A DNA stretch of 64,000 nt, from NCBI RefSeq assembly GCF_004402495.1, contig NZ_SOFH01000022.1:62001-126000 (forward strand). The letters run 5' to 3'. This document shows positions 52,922 through 62,519 of this stretch, piece by piece. The DNA is from Cryobacterium sp. HLT2-28 (GTDB lineage: Bacteria > Actinomycetota > Actinomycetes > Actinomycetales > Microbacteriaceae). The translations under genes were made by a program, and so were the position numbers. The notes under the pieces were generated by a model, which made no database searches, was not told where the DNA came from, and was given only the letters and a program-made list of their open reading frames with translations. Each line of letters opens with the position of its first letter. Positions within the stretch are counted from its first letter, which is position 1.

Positions 52922-54081
52922 GCGACCTCCACCAGACGGTGACCACCGGCTTCCAGACCCGGTTCGACACGGAGCCGACCGGCCTCTGGTCGGCCCCCGG
53001 CCGGGTCAACCTGATCGGCGAGCACACCGACTACAACGACGGCTTCGTCTTCCCGTTCGCAATCGACCGCCGCACGGTCGTGGCGCTGGGGGTGCGCGCC
53101 GACCGGCTGGTCCGCGTGGCCAGCTCCTTCGCCGAGGAGACCGTCGAGCTGTCACTGGACGACCTCACCCCCGAGAACCTCGAGGGCTGGTCGGCCTACC
53201 CGCTCGGTGTCGCCTGGGCGCTCGGCCAGTTCGGCGCCGACCTGGCCGCCGTGGCCGGCTTCGAGGTGTTCATCGACTCGGACGTGCCGATCGGCGCCGG
53301 GCTGTCCTCCTCGGCCGCAATCGAAAGCGCGGTCGCGGTCGCCCTCAACGACGTCTGGCAACTCGGACTGGACCGGCGCGTGCTGGCCAGGGTCGGGCAG
53401 CTGGCGGAGAACCGCGCCGTCGGGGCGCCGACCGGCATCATGGACCAATCCGCCTCCCTGCTCGGCCGGGCCGACGCGGCCGTGTTCCTCGACTGCCGGA
53501 GTCTCGCCGCCGAGGTCATCCCGCTCGGTTTCGACGCGGCCGGGCTCGAACTGCTCATCATCGACACCCGGGTGAGCCACGCCCACTCCACCGGCGGCTA
53601 CGCCTCCCGCCGGGCCTCCTGCGAGAAGGGCGCCCAGCTGATGGGAGTGTTGTCACTGCGGGACCTCGACGTGGACGACCTCGCCCGGGCCCGCGACCTG
53701 CTCGACGACGAGACCTTCCGCCGGGTACGGCACGTGGTCACCGAGAACCAGCGCGTGCTCGACACCGTTCGCACCCTCCGAGAGCAGGGCCCGACCGCGA
53801 TCGGCGCCCTCCTGGACGCCTCGCACGTGTCCATGCGCGACGACTTCGAGATCTCGGTGCCCGAGCTCGACCTCGCGGTCGAGACCGCCCGGGCCACCGG
53901 AGCGATCGGCGCACGGATGACCGGCGGCGGGTTCGGCGGGGCCGCGATCGCCCTCACCCCGCACGCCCTGATCCCGGCCGTCACGGCCGCCGTCACGGCC
54001 GCCTTCGCCGCCCGCGGCTTCGGCACGCCCGACCTGTTCGTCGTGCGTGCCGCCGACGGTGCCGCCCGCGAACAGGACTGA
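52918..54081 (+). CDS. galK: Galactokinase
   Basis: The 387-aa GHMP kinase phosphorylates galactose. The galactokinase signature APGRVNLIGEHTDYNDGF is at about 26-43. The ATP-binding GAGLSSSAAIESAV lies near 130, and the third motif TGGGFGGAAIAL near 340. It is translated by coupling to galT. With galT, the GalM-like protein and the DeoR-type regulator it forms a Leloir pathway block; galE is not in this window. Confidence 0.96.
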
Positions 54082-54083
54082 CG

Positions 54084-54180
54084 CCTCCCCTCCCCTCCCC
54101 TCCCCTCCATACCTCCCTCACCCTCACCTCCCACACCTCCCTCGCCTCCCACACCTCCCACACCTCCCATACCTCCCTCG
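54084..54180. repeat. Pyrimidine-rich tract with (CCCCT)4, G-quadruplex type on the minus strand
   Basis: Right after galK the plus strand is almost pure C/T/A for 97 bases, with CCTCC repeats. At 54087-54105 four CCCC runs are each separated by a single T, so the minus strand has four GGGG runs with one-base loops. The tract then degenerates into ACCTCCC(A/T) repeats. It leads directly into a palindromic repeat at 54179. Confidence 0.75.
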
Positions 54181-54242
54181 CCGAACTGTGAGAAAGACCG
54201 CCCAAGCCCCCGGCAAAGGGTGGACTTTCTCACAGCTCGGCG
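54179..54242. repeat. Palindromic intergenic repeat, copy 1
   Basis: The arms CGCCGAACTGTGAGAAAG (54179-54196) and CTTTCTCACAGCTCGGCG (54225-54242) pair with one mismatch around a 28-base middle. A second copy is at 54870-54932. It lies downstream of galK and could act as a transcription end as well as a REP-like repeat. Confidence 0.75.
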
Positions 54243-54306
54243 GTGCTCGGGACGCTTGGAGGAGCAGGACGTTCAGGGGTGCGGGACGTTCAGGGGTGCG
54301 GGACGT

Positions 54307-54783
54307 TCAGGGCGCCACGACGGTCGGTTCGCCGGCGGTGATCCGCACCAGCTCGTCGAAGGTGGTCGGGAAGACGGTGTGGGCATGGCCCGCGGCGGCC
54401 CAGACCACCGGGAACTCGGCGAGCGCGACATCCACCAGTGTCCGAAGCGGCGACGGATGCCCCACCGGGGCGACCCCGCCGATCACCTGACCGGTGGCAG
54501 CCTTGACCATGTCCTTCGACGCGCGACCGATGGTGCCGCCGAGGCGCTCCCCCAGCCACTGCGCGTCGACCCGGTGGGCGCCGGAGGTCAGGACCAGCAG
54601 CGGCTCGTCGTCGAGCAGGAAGACGAGCGAGTTCGCGATCGCGCCGACCTCGATGCCCAGCGCGGCCGCGGCGGCCGGCGCGGTCGTGGCCGCGTCGTCG
54701 AACCAGCGGATCTCGGGATCGAGGCCGTGGCCGCGAAGTGCCGCACGCACCCGGTCGACGGCAGGATGAGCGGTGTTGACCAT
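54307..54783 (-). CDS. YbaK/EbsC-type aminoacyl-tRNA editing protein
   Basis: The 158-aa protein belongs to the YbaK/ProX deacylase fold. It has GIEVGAIANSLVFLLDDEPL, then LVLTSGAHRVDA and TGQVIGGVAPVGHPSP, the conserved G-G-V/S-P-x-G-H substrate loop. Such proteins hydrolyse mischarged tRNA (for example Cys- or Ala-tRNAPro). The gene is bracketed by the two palindromic repeats at 54179 and 54870. Confidence 0.88.
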   Translation of the reverse strand: MVNTAHPAVDRVRAALRGHGLDPEIRWFDDAATTAPAAAAALGIEVGAIANSLVFLLDDEPLLVLTSGAHRVDAQWLGERLGGTIGRASKDMVKAATGQVIGGVAPVGHPSPLRTLVDVALAEFPVVWAAAGHAHTVFPTTFDELVRITAGEPTVVAP

Positions 54784-54869
54784 GCAGCCAGACTAGACGT
54801 CCCACCCGGCCTCTGCCGGCATCCGCCGTTCCTCGCCCGCCCCACCCGACCCCAGCGCCGCTGAACCTT

Positions 54870-54932
54870 CGCCGAACTGTGAGTAGAGCCGACTTTGCCG
54901 GCAAGAAAGGGCGCATTTCTCACAGTTCGGCG
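54870..54932. repeat. Palindromic intergenic repeat, copy 2
   Basis: CGCCGAACTGTGAG at 54870 pairs with CTCACAGTTCGGCG ending at 54932, with a GC-rich centre (GCCGACTTTGCCGGCAAG) unlike copy 1 except for a shared CCGGCAA core. It is the same repeat family as 54179-54242, in an intergenic spot between two divergent genes. Confidence 0.75.
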
Positions 54933-55024
54933 GGGCGGATACGGGGCAGAGGAGGGGCAGATGCGCGGGCGACGCCGGACGCGAGTTCGGCCGCGCGGGG
55001 AGGCCGCGCACTAGGCTGGCGCAT

Positions 55025-55573
55025 ATGACTGCCGACAACGCCGCCCGCATCATCACCCTCTCCGACCGCCCCGGACCGAGCGTGGCCGCCACCGCGTTCG
55101 TCGCCCCCGGCGCCGTGCTCGTCGGCCACGTCATCCTGGCCGAGCACGCCAGCATCTGGTACAACGCGGTGCTCCGCGCCGAGGCCGAGCCGATCCGGAT
55201 CGGGGCCGGCTCGAACCTGCAGGACAACGTCTCCTGCCACGTCGATCACGGCTTCCCGCTGATCGTCGGCCAGGGCGTCTCCGTCGGCCACGGCGCCGTG
55301 CTGCACGGCTGCACGATCGAGGACGACGTGCTCGTGGGCATGTCGGCGACCATCCTCAACGGCGCCGTCATCGGCGCGGGCTCCCTCATCGCCGCGGGGG
55401 CCGTCGTGCTCGAGGGCAGCGTCGTGCCGCCGCATTCGCTGGTCGCCGGCGTGCCGGCGAAGGTGCGCCGGGCGCTGACGGATGACGAGGTGGCCGGCAT
55501 CCGTCACAACGCCGAGGCCTATCTGGAGCACTCGGCCCTGCACTCCGGCTCCCTCGCCGCCACGCAGGACTGA
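55025..55573 (+). CDS. Gamma-carbonic-anhydrase-family protein
   Basis: The 182-aa hexapeptide-repeat protein keeps the metal-site pattern of the gamma class: one His in SCHVDHGFPL and two in SVGHGAVLHGCTI (H-x4-H). The repeats IWYNAVLRAEAEPIRIG, DDVLVGMSATILNGAVIG and PHSLVAGVPAKVRR are typical of the YrdA/PaaY group. It should form a trimer with zinc or iron between subunits. Many members lack strong carbonic anhydrase activity, so the substrate is uncertain. Confidence 0.9.
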   Translation: MTADNAARIITLSDRPGPSVAATAFVAPGAVLVGHVILAEHASIWYNAVLRAEAEPIRIGAGSNLQDNVSCHVDHGFPLIVGQGVSVGHGAVLHGCTIEDDVLVGMSATILNGAVIGAGSLIAAGAVVLEGSVVPPHSLVAGVPAKVRRALTDDEVAGIRHNAEAYLEHSALHSGSLAATQD

Positions 55574-55665
55574 GCCGCACCCAGGCCTGAGCCGCACCCA
55601 GGCCTGAGCCCGCAGGGGCCGACTCGAACGGCGAGCCGGCACCCTCAGCCGGCACCCCCAGCCGG

Positions 55666-57363
55666 TCAGTCCAGGACGACCGGCGCCAGTTCGTCCCAGA
55701 CGTTGCCGGGTCCCGGGTTCTCGGCCGCCGATTGCCCGCCGAGGTGCCGCACGGTGCCCCAGACCGCGTTGAGGGCCGTGGTCACCGCGCCCTCGGCCCA
55801 GCCCGCGGTGAAGGAGATGTCGTCGCCGGCGAGGAAGACGCCGCGCTGCGCCTCCGGCAATCCGTCCTGCACGAAGTGCCCGAAGAGCCGTTCCTGGTAG
55901 CGGTAATGACCGGGCAGGTTGTTCTTGAACGCGCCCATGAAGTTGGGGTCCGCCTCCCACGACACCGTGATCGGCTCACCCACGATGTGGGAGGCGATGT
56001 CCACGGTGGGGTAGATTTTCTTCAGCGAGTGCAGCATGAGGTCGGTGCGCTCGTCCGCGCTGAGCGAGAGGAACTTCAGCGCGTCGTCGTTCCAGGTGTA
56101 GGAGAGCAGGATGACCGCGGGCTTGTCCGGGCCGTCGTCGAGCAGGTAGGTCGCCCGCGGCAGCCGGTCGGTCAGCGTCATGCTCAGCACGTGCCGGCCG
56201 GTCTCCGGGTCGATGTCGTTCCAGAACGGGCGGTCCACCATGACGAAGGTCTTGGACGACTGCATGTAGTGGCTGCGCTCGATCGCCGTCCACATCTCCG
56301 GCGCGAAGAGGGTCTCCTCCGTGTCGATCCGGGCGGAGAGCAGCCAGGACTGGCAGGTGACGATGGCCGCCTCGAATTCGCGAGTCGCCCCCCACTTCTC
56401 GGTGATCCGGATGCCGCCGTCCTCGCCCCGCTTGATCGAGGCGACGGCGCCGCGCGGCACCCCGCCGTTCAGGCTCGCGACCGAGGTGCCCTTCGGCCAA
56501 TGCACCAGGTCGTCGGGGGCGTGCGACCAGAGGCCGTCGGGCAGCCTCTGCGCCCCGCCGAGGATGCGCCGGTGCTTGTCGTCCGCGTCGGTGAAGACCA
56601 CCCGCAGGATCTCGAGGATCGAGTTGGAGAAGTCGGTATCCCAGCCGCCGGTGCCGAAGCCGACCTGCCCGAAGGCCTCCCGGTGGGCGAAGGACTTCTC
56701 CCTGAACGCGGCGCTGCCGGCAATGAAACCGTAGAAGGTCTGCTCGTCGAGTTCGGCGACGATCCGGTTCCAGATCCGCTTGATCGTGGCGACGTCACGG
56801 GTGCGGAGAGCGTCCTGCATGGCATCGAAGTCGACCTCCTCGCGCAGGGCCCGCCGCCAGGCCTCGGCAACCTCGGTGAAGAACGGCGGCAGGTCGTCGG
56901 CCGTCTCCGCATAGTGGGCCTTGCCCTCCAGCTCGATCAGAGTGCTCGGCGTCACGGCGGACAGCGGATTCGGGAACTCCCGGGTCTCCAGGCCGACCGT
57001 GTCGACGTAGTGGTAGAACGCCTTTCCCGACTCGGGGAAGCGCATGCCGCCGAGGTCGGCGACCACGCCGGGCGCCGCAGAGAACTCGGCCGTCTTCAGC
57101 CGGCCGCCGATCCGGGCGGCCTCGTAGACGATCGGCTTCAGGCCCAGCCGGAGCAGCTCGTAGGCGGCGATCACGCCGGACAGCCCGGCGCCGACGACGG
57201 CCACCTCGGTGCCCAGCTTGAGGTCGGGCACCCGGCCGAGCCCGGCCGGGTGCGCCAGGTAGCGGTCGTAGCTGAACGGGAAGTCCGGGTTAAGCATGGT
57301 GATCGGCGGGCGCGCGGCCTCGCCGGGCACCGGCGGGTGAGGGAGTTCGGATGCCATTGTCAT
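55666..57363 (-). CDS. davB: L-lysine 2-monooxygenase (DavB-like flavoprotein)
   Basis: The 565-aa FAD enzyme has the dinucleotide motif VAVVGAGLSGVIAAYELL near residue 50. Strong DavB-like blocks follow: FPFSYDRYLAHPAGLG, LGGMRFPESGKAFYHYVD, AFGQVGFGTGGWDTDF, YMQSSKTFVMVDRPFWNDID and GDDISFTAGWAEGAV, ending PGPGNVWDELAPVVL. These match my memory of Pseudomonas putida DavB along the whole length. DavB converts lysine to 5-aminovaleramide, CO2 and water with O2. The ATG at 57363 overlaps the permease stop by four bases (ATGA). A davA-type amidase is nearby, which completes the step to 5-aminovalerate. Confidence 0.9.
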   Translation of the reverse strand: MTMASELPHPPVPGEAARPPITMLNPDFPFSYDRYLAHPAGLGRVPDLKLGTEVAVVGAGLSGVIAAYELLRLGLKPIVYEAARIGGRLKTAEFSAAPGVVADLGGMRFPESGKAFYHYVDTVGLETREFPNPLSAVTPSTLIELEGKAHYAETADDLPPFFTEVAEAWRRALREEVDFDAMQDALRTRDVATIKRIWNRIVAELDEQTFYGFIAGSAAFREKSFAHREAFGQVGFGTGGWDTDFSNSILEILRVVFTDADDKHRRILGGAQRLPDGLWSHAPDDLVHWPKGTSVASLNGGVPRGAVASIKRGEDGGIRITEKWGATREFEAAIVTCQSWLLSARIDTEETLFAPEMWTAIERSHYMQSSKTFVMVDRPFWNDIDPETGRHVLSMTLTDRLPRATYLLDDGPDKPAVILLSYTWNDDALKFLSLSADERTDLMLHSLKKIYPTVDIASHIVGEPITVSWEADPNFMGAFKNNLPGHYRYQERLFGHFVQDGLPEAQRGVFLAGDDISFTAGWAEGAVTTALNAVWGTVRHLGGQSAAENPGPGNVWDELAPVVLD

Positions 57364-58862
57364 TGTGATGCCTTCACGGTCGACAGGGAGAAGTCGGATG
57401 CTTCCGCGTAATCCTCGGCGCTCAGGGCACCGACGACGGAGTGCTTCCGACCGTAGAGGAAATACAAGCCGGTGCCAATGAGCATCCAGATTCCGAAGAC
57501 CAGCCAGGTGGTGCCGCCCAGGGTGATCATGAGCAGGACGCACATGGCGAAACCCGCGATCGGGACCAACGGGTAGAACGGGACCTGGTAGGAGCGCCGG
57601 AGTTCGGGCCGTGCCCGGCGGAGGTAGATCACGGAAAGGTTGACCAGCGCGAAGGCGCAGAGCGTGCCGATGCTGGTCGCATCGGCGAGCTCGCCGAGAG
57701 GGATCAGGGCGGCGGCGACCGCGACAACGATCCCGACGATGAGGGTGCCGGCGACGGGGGTGTTGGTGCGCGGGGAGATGCGGCCGAACACCCTGGGCAC
57801 CATGCCGTCCCGGGACATGGTCATCAGGATCCGGGTCTGGCCGTAGAGCACGGTCAGCACGATGCTGGCGATGGCGATCACGGCCCCGACGGAGAACAGC
57901 AGGGCGACCCACGGCTGCCCGGTGAGCTGCTGCAGGATGACGACGAGGGACGCCTCGCCGCTGTGGAACCAGGTCCACGGCCGGGCCCCGATCGCGGCGA
58001 CCGCGACCAGGATGTAGATGCCGGTGATGATCAGCATCGACAGGATGATGGCCTTCGGCAGATCGCGCTGGGGGTTCCGGGCCTCCTCCCCCGCGGTGGA
58101 GGCGGCGTCGAAGCCGATGTAGGAGAAGAACAGCCGGGATGCGGCCGCGGAGATCCCGGCGACTCCCATCGGGGCGAGCGGTTCGAAGTTCCGGGCGGAG
58201 AAGGCAGTGAACGCGATCGCGACGAAGATGAGCAGGATGACGATCTTAACGCCGACCATCACCGTGTTCACCCAGGCGCTTTCCTTCGCGCCACGGATGA
58301 GCAGCAGCATCGACAGGATCACGAGACCGGCGGCGGGCAGGTTCACCACTCCGCCGAAGCCGGGCGGCTGGGCGATCGCGTCCGGCAGGTGCAGGCCGAA
58401 CGTCGCGAGGCTCTCGTTGATGTACTGGCCCGCGCCGACGGCGACGGCAGCGATCGACACGGCGTACTCGAGCACCAGGCACCACCCGCAGACCCAGGCG
58501 ATGCCCTCGCCCATGGTCGCGTAGACGTAGGAATAGCTCGAACCGGATGCCGGCACGCAGCTGGCCATCTCGGCGTAGGACAGGGCGGAGAGCAGGGCCG
58601 CGACCCCGGCGACCAGGAAGGCGATCCAGATCGCCGGCCCGGCGAGCGGGATCGACGCACCGAGGATCACGAAGATGCCGGTGCCCAGAGTGGCGCCGAC
58701 GCTGATCATGGTGAGCTGCCAGAGGCCGAGGCTGCGCTTGAGGTCCCCATGCGGCAGGGGCGACTCGTCGGGGTGCGGAAGCAGGTCGATCGGTTTGCGC
58801 CGGCCCAGCTGGGCGCGCAGGGAGGTTTTCGCCTCGGTTCGGGGCAGGCTAGTGGTCGTCAT
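57360..58862 (-). CDS. APC-family cationic amino acid permease, probably lysine
   Basis: The 500-aa protein has about twelve to thirteen membrane helices with the CAT/YfnA pattern: LWQLTMISVGATLGTGIFVI in helix 1, then LSYAEMASCVPASGSSYSYV and FFSYIGFDAASTAGEEARNP. It precedes and is coupled to the lysine monooxygenase gene, so lysine or a related basic amino acid is the likely substrate. It is divergent from the PucR-type regulator. Confidence 0.88.
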   Translation of the reverse strand: MTTTSLPRTEAKTSLRAQLGRRKPIDLLPHPDESPLPHGDLKRSLGLWQLTMISVGATLGTGIFVILGASIPLAGPAIWIAFLVAGVAALLSALSYAEMASCVPASGSSYSYVYATMGEGIAWVCGWCLVLEYAVSIAAVAVGAGQYINESLATFGLHLPDAIAQPPGFGGVVNLPAAGLVILSMLLLIRGAKESAWVNTVMVGVKIVILLIFVAIAFTAFSARNFEPLAPMGVAGISAAASRLFFSYIGFDAASTAGEEARNPQRDLPKAIILSMLIITGIYILVAVAAIGARPWTWFHSGEASLVVILQQLTGQPWVALLFSVGAVIAIASIVLTVLYGQTRILMTMSRDGMVPRVFGRISPRTNTPVAGTLIVGIVVAVAAALIPLGELADATSIGTLCAFALVNLSVIYLRRARPELRRSYQVPFYPLVPIAGFAMCVLLMITLGGTTWLVFGIWMLIGTGLYFLYGRKHSVVGALSAEDYAEASDFSLSTVKASQ

Positions 58863-59031
58863 TGACAGTCCGTTCCGACGTTGAAGATGGTGGTGTCGTC
58901 AGCGTAGGTTGCGGGATTGCCCGGCCCGGCGGGCGGAGTGCCCGGCGCTGCCCGGTTCGGTGGCCATTCGCACCAGCGGGCTGCGCGGGGATCAAATTGA
59001 CGGGCTCCAATGCTGCAGGCATGATGGGACG

Positions 59032-60564
59032 ATGCTGCCAGCCTCAACCGACGGGCTGCCGACGATAACCCTTGTCCAGCTGCTCTCGCGGCTGGCCGGG
59101 CGGGTCAGGGCCGTACCTGCGACGGCCCCTCCCACCCTACTGCGGTGGGTTGCCTGCAGCGAGCTGGCCGACCCTGCCCCGTTCCTGCTCGGCGGCGAGC
59201 TGCTCCTCACCGCGGGCACCCCGATCACACCGGGCGACGCGGCGGGCATCCGTGACTACGTCGCCCGCCTCGTGGCGGCCCGGGTCGGCGCGCTCGGCCT
59301 CGGCCTCAGCCCGGTGCATTCCGAGGTGCCGCCCGAACTGGTCGACGCCTGCGCCGATGCGGCCCTGCCCCTGCTCGTGGTGGCCCAGGGCACACCGTTC
59401 GTCATGGTCACCCGCACCTTCGCCGAAATCCTCGAGCTCAAACGCATCGAGACCCTCAAATCGCTCGCCGACACGAACAAGCGCCTGATGCGGGCCACGA
59501 TGCAGCCCCGGCCGGAGCACGAGCTCCTGATGGTGGCAGCCGAACGCCTGGCCACCTGGGCTGTGCTGTTGGGAGTCAACCGGCAGGTCAGGGCGCAGTC
59601 GCCCGGCGCGCCCGACGCGCACCGGCTCGCCCCGGTGCTCGACCGACTCCTGACCGGATCCGGACCCCGGGTGGCGGTCGACCTCGCCGACGAGACCGGG
59701 CTCGCGGCGGTGGCGCATCCGGTGAGAAGCGTCGACGGCACGAACCTGGGCGCGCTGGTCGTGGGGCACCGGCCGGAGTGGGGCGCCGCCGAGCAGAGCG
59801 TGCTGGGTTCGACGGTGGGCCTGGTGGAACTGCTGGCCCGCCAGCGCGCGGCCGGCGACATCGCCCCGGCGCAGCTCGCGGTCACCCTGCTGCTGGACTC
59901 CGCCCCCGAGCCCGCCGCCCTAGCCGACCTGGTCGCGCACGCGGTGGGACTGGAGCAGGCGGCGCCGCTCCGGGTCGTCGTCGGCGTGGCCCCGGCCGGC
60001 GAGGCGCCCCTGGCCGCACCGGACGCCCTCGCACGCCTGCTCGCCTGGCGCGGACTGTTCGCGACCCGGCTCGCGGCCCTCACCGGCGAGGGCGTGGTGG
60101 CGATCACGGCGCTGGCCGTGACCCGCGCCGACCTGGCCCCGCTCGAGGAGCTCGGCTGGGTGTTCGTGGTCGGCCGGGCCGTCGCCGCCCGCGACCTGCC
60201 GGGGTCCCACGATGAGGCCGCCGCCCTGCGCCACCGGGCGGTCTCGGATGCGAGGTCCGTGCTGGTCGAGGACGGCCACCGGGACGTGCACGCCTTCATC
60301 GGCCGCGAGGCCGGGCAGGTCTTCGCGCGCGCCCTGCTCGAACCGGTCACGAGCCTGCCCCCTGCCCGGGCGGAGCTGCTGCTCGGTGTGCTGCGGGCCT
60401 GGTTGTCCCAGAACGGCAACTGGGACGCATCCGGTCGTCTCCTCGGCCTGCACCGCAACAGCGTGCGCCGGCACGTGCTGCAGGCCGGCGCGGTGCTCGA
60501 CCGCGACCTCGATGACGCCGAGGTGCGCGCCGAGCTGGTGATCGCGCTGCGCTACCTGGGCTGA
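59032..60564 (+). CDS. PucR-family transcriptional regulator of the lysine locus
   Basis: The 510-aa protein has an N-terminal PucR domain (ITLVQLLSRLAGRVRAVPAT, then LLLTAGTPITPGDAAGIRDY), a middle GAF/GGDEF-like region and the C-terminal HTH_30 (LRAWLSQNGNWDASGRLLGL, HRNSVRRHVLQAGAVLDRDL). It is divergent from the permease-davB operon and convergent with davA, so it probably activates lysine catabolism on substrate. The ATG at 59032 is chosen because the upstream in-frame residues look non-native. Confidence 0.88.
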   Translation: MLPASTDGLPTITLVQLLSRLAGRVRAVPATAPPTLLRWVACSELADPAPFLLGGELLLTAGTPITPGDAAGIRDYVARLVAARVGALGLGLSPVHSEVPPELVDACADAALPLLVVAQGTPFVMVTRTFAEILELKRIETLKSLADTNKRLMRATMQPRPEHELLMVAAERLATWAVLLGVNRQVRAQSPGAPDAHRLAPVLDRLLTGSGPRVAVDLADETGLAAVAHPVRSVDGTNLGALVVGHRPEWGAAEQSVLGSTVGLVELLARQRAAGDIAPAQLAVTLLLDSAPEPAALADLVAHAVGLEQAAPLRVVVGVAPAGEAPLAAPDALARLLAWRGLFATRLAALTGEGVVAITALAVTRADLAPLEELGWVFVVGRAVAARDLPGSHDEAAALRHRAVSDARSVLVEDGHRDVHAFIGREAGQVFARALLEPVTSLPPARAELLLGVLRAWLSQNGNWDASGRLLGLHRNSVRRHVLQAGAVLDRDLDDAEVRAELVIALRYLG

Positions 60565-60624
60565 CCGGGGCACCGGGGCTGACCGGGGCAGACCCGGGGG
60601 CCGGGGCTCAGGCGGGGCCGGGGC

Positions 60625-61503
60625 TCAGGCGGAGTTGCCGCCGCGGTCGTGCTCCGCGTCGGTCCAGGACCGGTACAGCTCGGGCCGGCGGTCGGCGAGA
60701 TAGTCCACGTCGGGTCCGGCGGCCGTGACGGTCGCGTAGCTGAGGCCCGTGGCCCGGCCGGCGTCCGCGACGATGTTGCCGTCGGGTCCGACGATCACGC
60801 TGGCCCCGGCCAGGTCGAGCCCGGCCTCGACCCCGACGTGGTTGGCGTAGGCGACCGTGACGGCGTTCTCGAGGGCCCGGGCCGGCACGAGCACCCGGGC
60901 GACGTTCTCATACCCGCGGGTCAGCGCCGTCGGCACGAGCACGAGGGTCGCGCCGTGCAGGGCGGCGTCACGCACGACCTCGGGGAACTCCACGTCATAG
61001 CAGATCAGCAGGGCGATCTTCAGGCCGAGGAAGTCGACCACCGGAGGCGGTGCGGTGCCGGGCCGGAAGCTCGCCCGTTCCTCGGGCCCGAACAGGTGCG
61101 ACTTCACGTATCGCGCCAGCACCCGGCCGGTGCGGTCGACGAGGGCGGACGTGATCCCGCGCGCCTCAGCCGGTCCCTGGCCGGGCGCGCTGAAGACGAG
61201 GGCGATGTCGTGCCGGGCCGCGATGCCGGCCAGGTCCCGGTCGAGGTCGGCGGCCGCAGCGGCCGTGACCGAGTCGCGGATCAGCTCGGGGGCGTACCCG
61301 GTGGCGAAGAGCTCGGGGGTGAGCAGCAGGTCGGCGCCGGCCGCCCTGGCCTCCCCGGCCGCCTGATCGAGCATGGCGAGGTTCGCCGGGAGGTCCAGCG
61401 GTTCGGCCCGGCCCTGGAACAGGGCCAGTCGCACGCTCGGTCCGGTCCCCGGCGCGGGCGCAGGCGCGGGCATCGCACCGCTCATCGCTGTCGGCTCTGA
61501 CAT
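60625..61503 (-). CDS. davA: Nitrilase-superfamily amidase, 5-aminovaleramidase (DavA-like)
   Basis: The 292-aa carbon-nitrogen hydrolase has the catalytic triad Glu in LLLTPELFATGY, Lys in ARYVKSHLFG and Cys in ALLICYDVEFPE. The start VRLALFQGRAEPLDLPANL and the motifs around the triad resemble P. putida DavA, which hydrolyses 5-aminovaleramide to 5-aminovalerate and ammonia. Proximity to davB and a PucR-type regulator supports this. The first 20 residues are a Pro/Ala-rich extension, so the real start may be a later codon. Confidence 0.85.
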   Translation of the reverse strand: MSEPTAMSGAMPAPAPAPGTGPSVRLALFQGRAEPLDLPANLAMLDQAAGEARAAGADLLLTPELFATGYAPELIRDSVTAAAAADLDRDLAGIAARHDIALVFSAPGQGPAEARGITSALVDRTGRVLARYVKSHLFGPEERASFRPGTAPPPVVDFLGLKIALLICYDVEFPEVVRDAALHGATLVLVPTALTRGYENVARVLVPARALENAVTVAYANHVGVEAGLDLAGASVIVGPDGNIVADAGRATGLSYATVTAAGPDVDYLADRRPELYRSWTDAEHDRGGNSA

Positions 61504-61559
61504 GGCTGGCGACCTCCGGTTTCACGCTCGTTCTCCCGAGCGTAGTTCAGGGCGGCCCG

Positions 61560-62444
61560 TCAGGGGCGCAGGGCCTGCTCGGCGGCCTTGACGACGTTGC
61601 TCAGCAGCATGGCACGGGTCATCGGCCCGACGCCGCGCGGGTTGGGCGAGAGGTGGCCGGCGACCTCGGCTACATCCGGATGCACGTCCCCGGTCAGCCG
61701 GCCCTTGCCGGTCTCCGGGTCGGTCACCCGGGTGATGCCCACATCGAGCACGGCGGCGCCCGGCTTGACCCAGTCGGCCTGGATCAGGTGCGGCACCCCG
61801 ACCGCCGCGACGACGATGTCGGCGCGACGCACCTCGCCGGCCAGGTCGACGGTGCGCGAGTGGGTGAGGGTGACCGTGGCGTCCAGGCCCTTGCGGGTGA
61901 AGAGCAGGCCGAGCGGTCGGCCGACGGTGAGGCCGCGGCCGACGACGACGACCTTGCGGCCGACGATCGGCACCTCGTAGCGGCGCAGCAGTTCGACGAT
62001 GCCCGCCGGGGTGCACGGCAGGGGGGAGCGCAGTTCGCCCTCGATGCCGAGCACCAGCCGGCCGAGGTTGGTCGGGTGCAGGCCGTCGGCGTCCTTGGAC
62101 GGGTCGATGAGTTCGAGCATGGCGTTGTCGTTGTGGCCGACGGGGAGCGGCAGCTGGATGATGTAGCCGGTCACCTCGCGGCTGGCGTTGAGGTCCTTGA
62201 TGGCGGCGCGGACATCCGCGCTCGTCGCCGACCCCGGCAGGTCGATCCGGATCGACTCGATGCCGACTTCGGCGCAGTCGCGGTGCTTGCCCGCGACGTA
62301 CGAGCGGGAGCCCGGGTCGTCGCCGACGAGCAGGGTGCCGAGCCCGGGCACGACCCCGTGCGCCCGCAGGTCGGTGATGCGGTCGATCAGTTCGTTCTTG
62401 ATCGTCGTCGCGGTCGCGACGCCGTCGAGGGTGATTGCGCTCAT
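61560..62444 (-). CDS. folD: Methylene-THF dehydrogenase / methenyl-THF cyclohydrolase
   Basis: The 294-aa bifunctional enzyme interconverts methylene-, methenyl- and formyl-tetrahydrofolate with NADP. Visible motifs: the catalytic Lys in [22 protein letters not shown] (signature 1), and the NADP-site [13 protein letters not shown] with [14 protein letters not shown] (signature 2). It lies 171 bases downstream of glyA on the same strand, a common pairing in C1 metabolism. A large inverted repeat sits between the two genes. Confidence 0.96.
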   Translation of the reverse strand: MSAITLDGVATATTIKNELIDRITDLRAHGVVPGLGTLLVGDDPGSRSYVAGKHRDCAEVGIESIRIDLPGSATSADVRAAIKDLNASREVTGYIIQLPLPVGHNDNAMLELIDPSKDADGLHPTNLGRLVLGIEGELRSPLPCTPAGIVELLRRYEVPIVGRKVVVVGRGLTVGRPLGLLFTRKGLDATVTLTHSRTVDLAGEVRRADIVVAAVGVPHLIQADWVKPGAAVLDVGITRVTDPETGKGRLTGDVHPDVAEVAGHLSPNPRGVGPMTRAMLLSNVVKAAEQALRP

Positions 62445-62519
62445 GGGTGATCCAATCCTTCAGAACTCGCGACCGCGGCAGAACTCCGCACTCGCCAAAC
62501 CAATTCGGCCGTTCCGCCC

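Noticed and set aside
54084-54180. Run of ribosome-binding sites for a minus-strand gene
   Set aside because: The minus strand reads GGGAGG repeatedly, but no start codon and gene follow.
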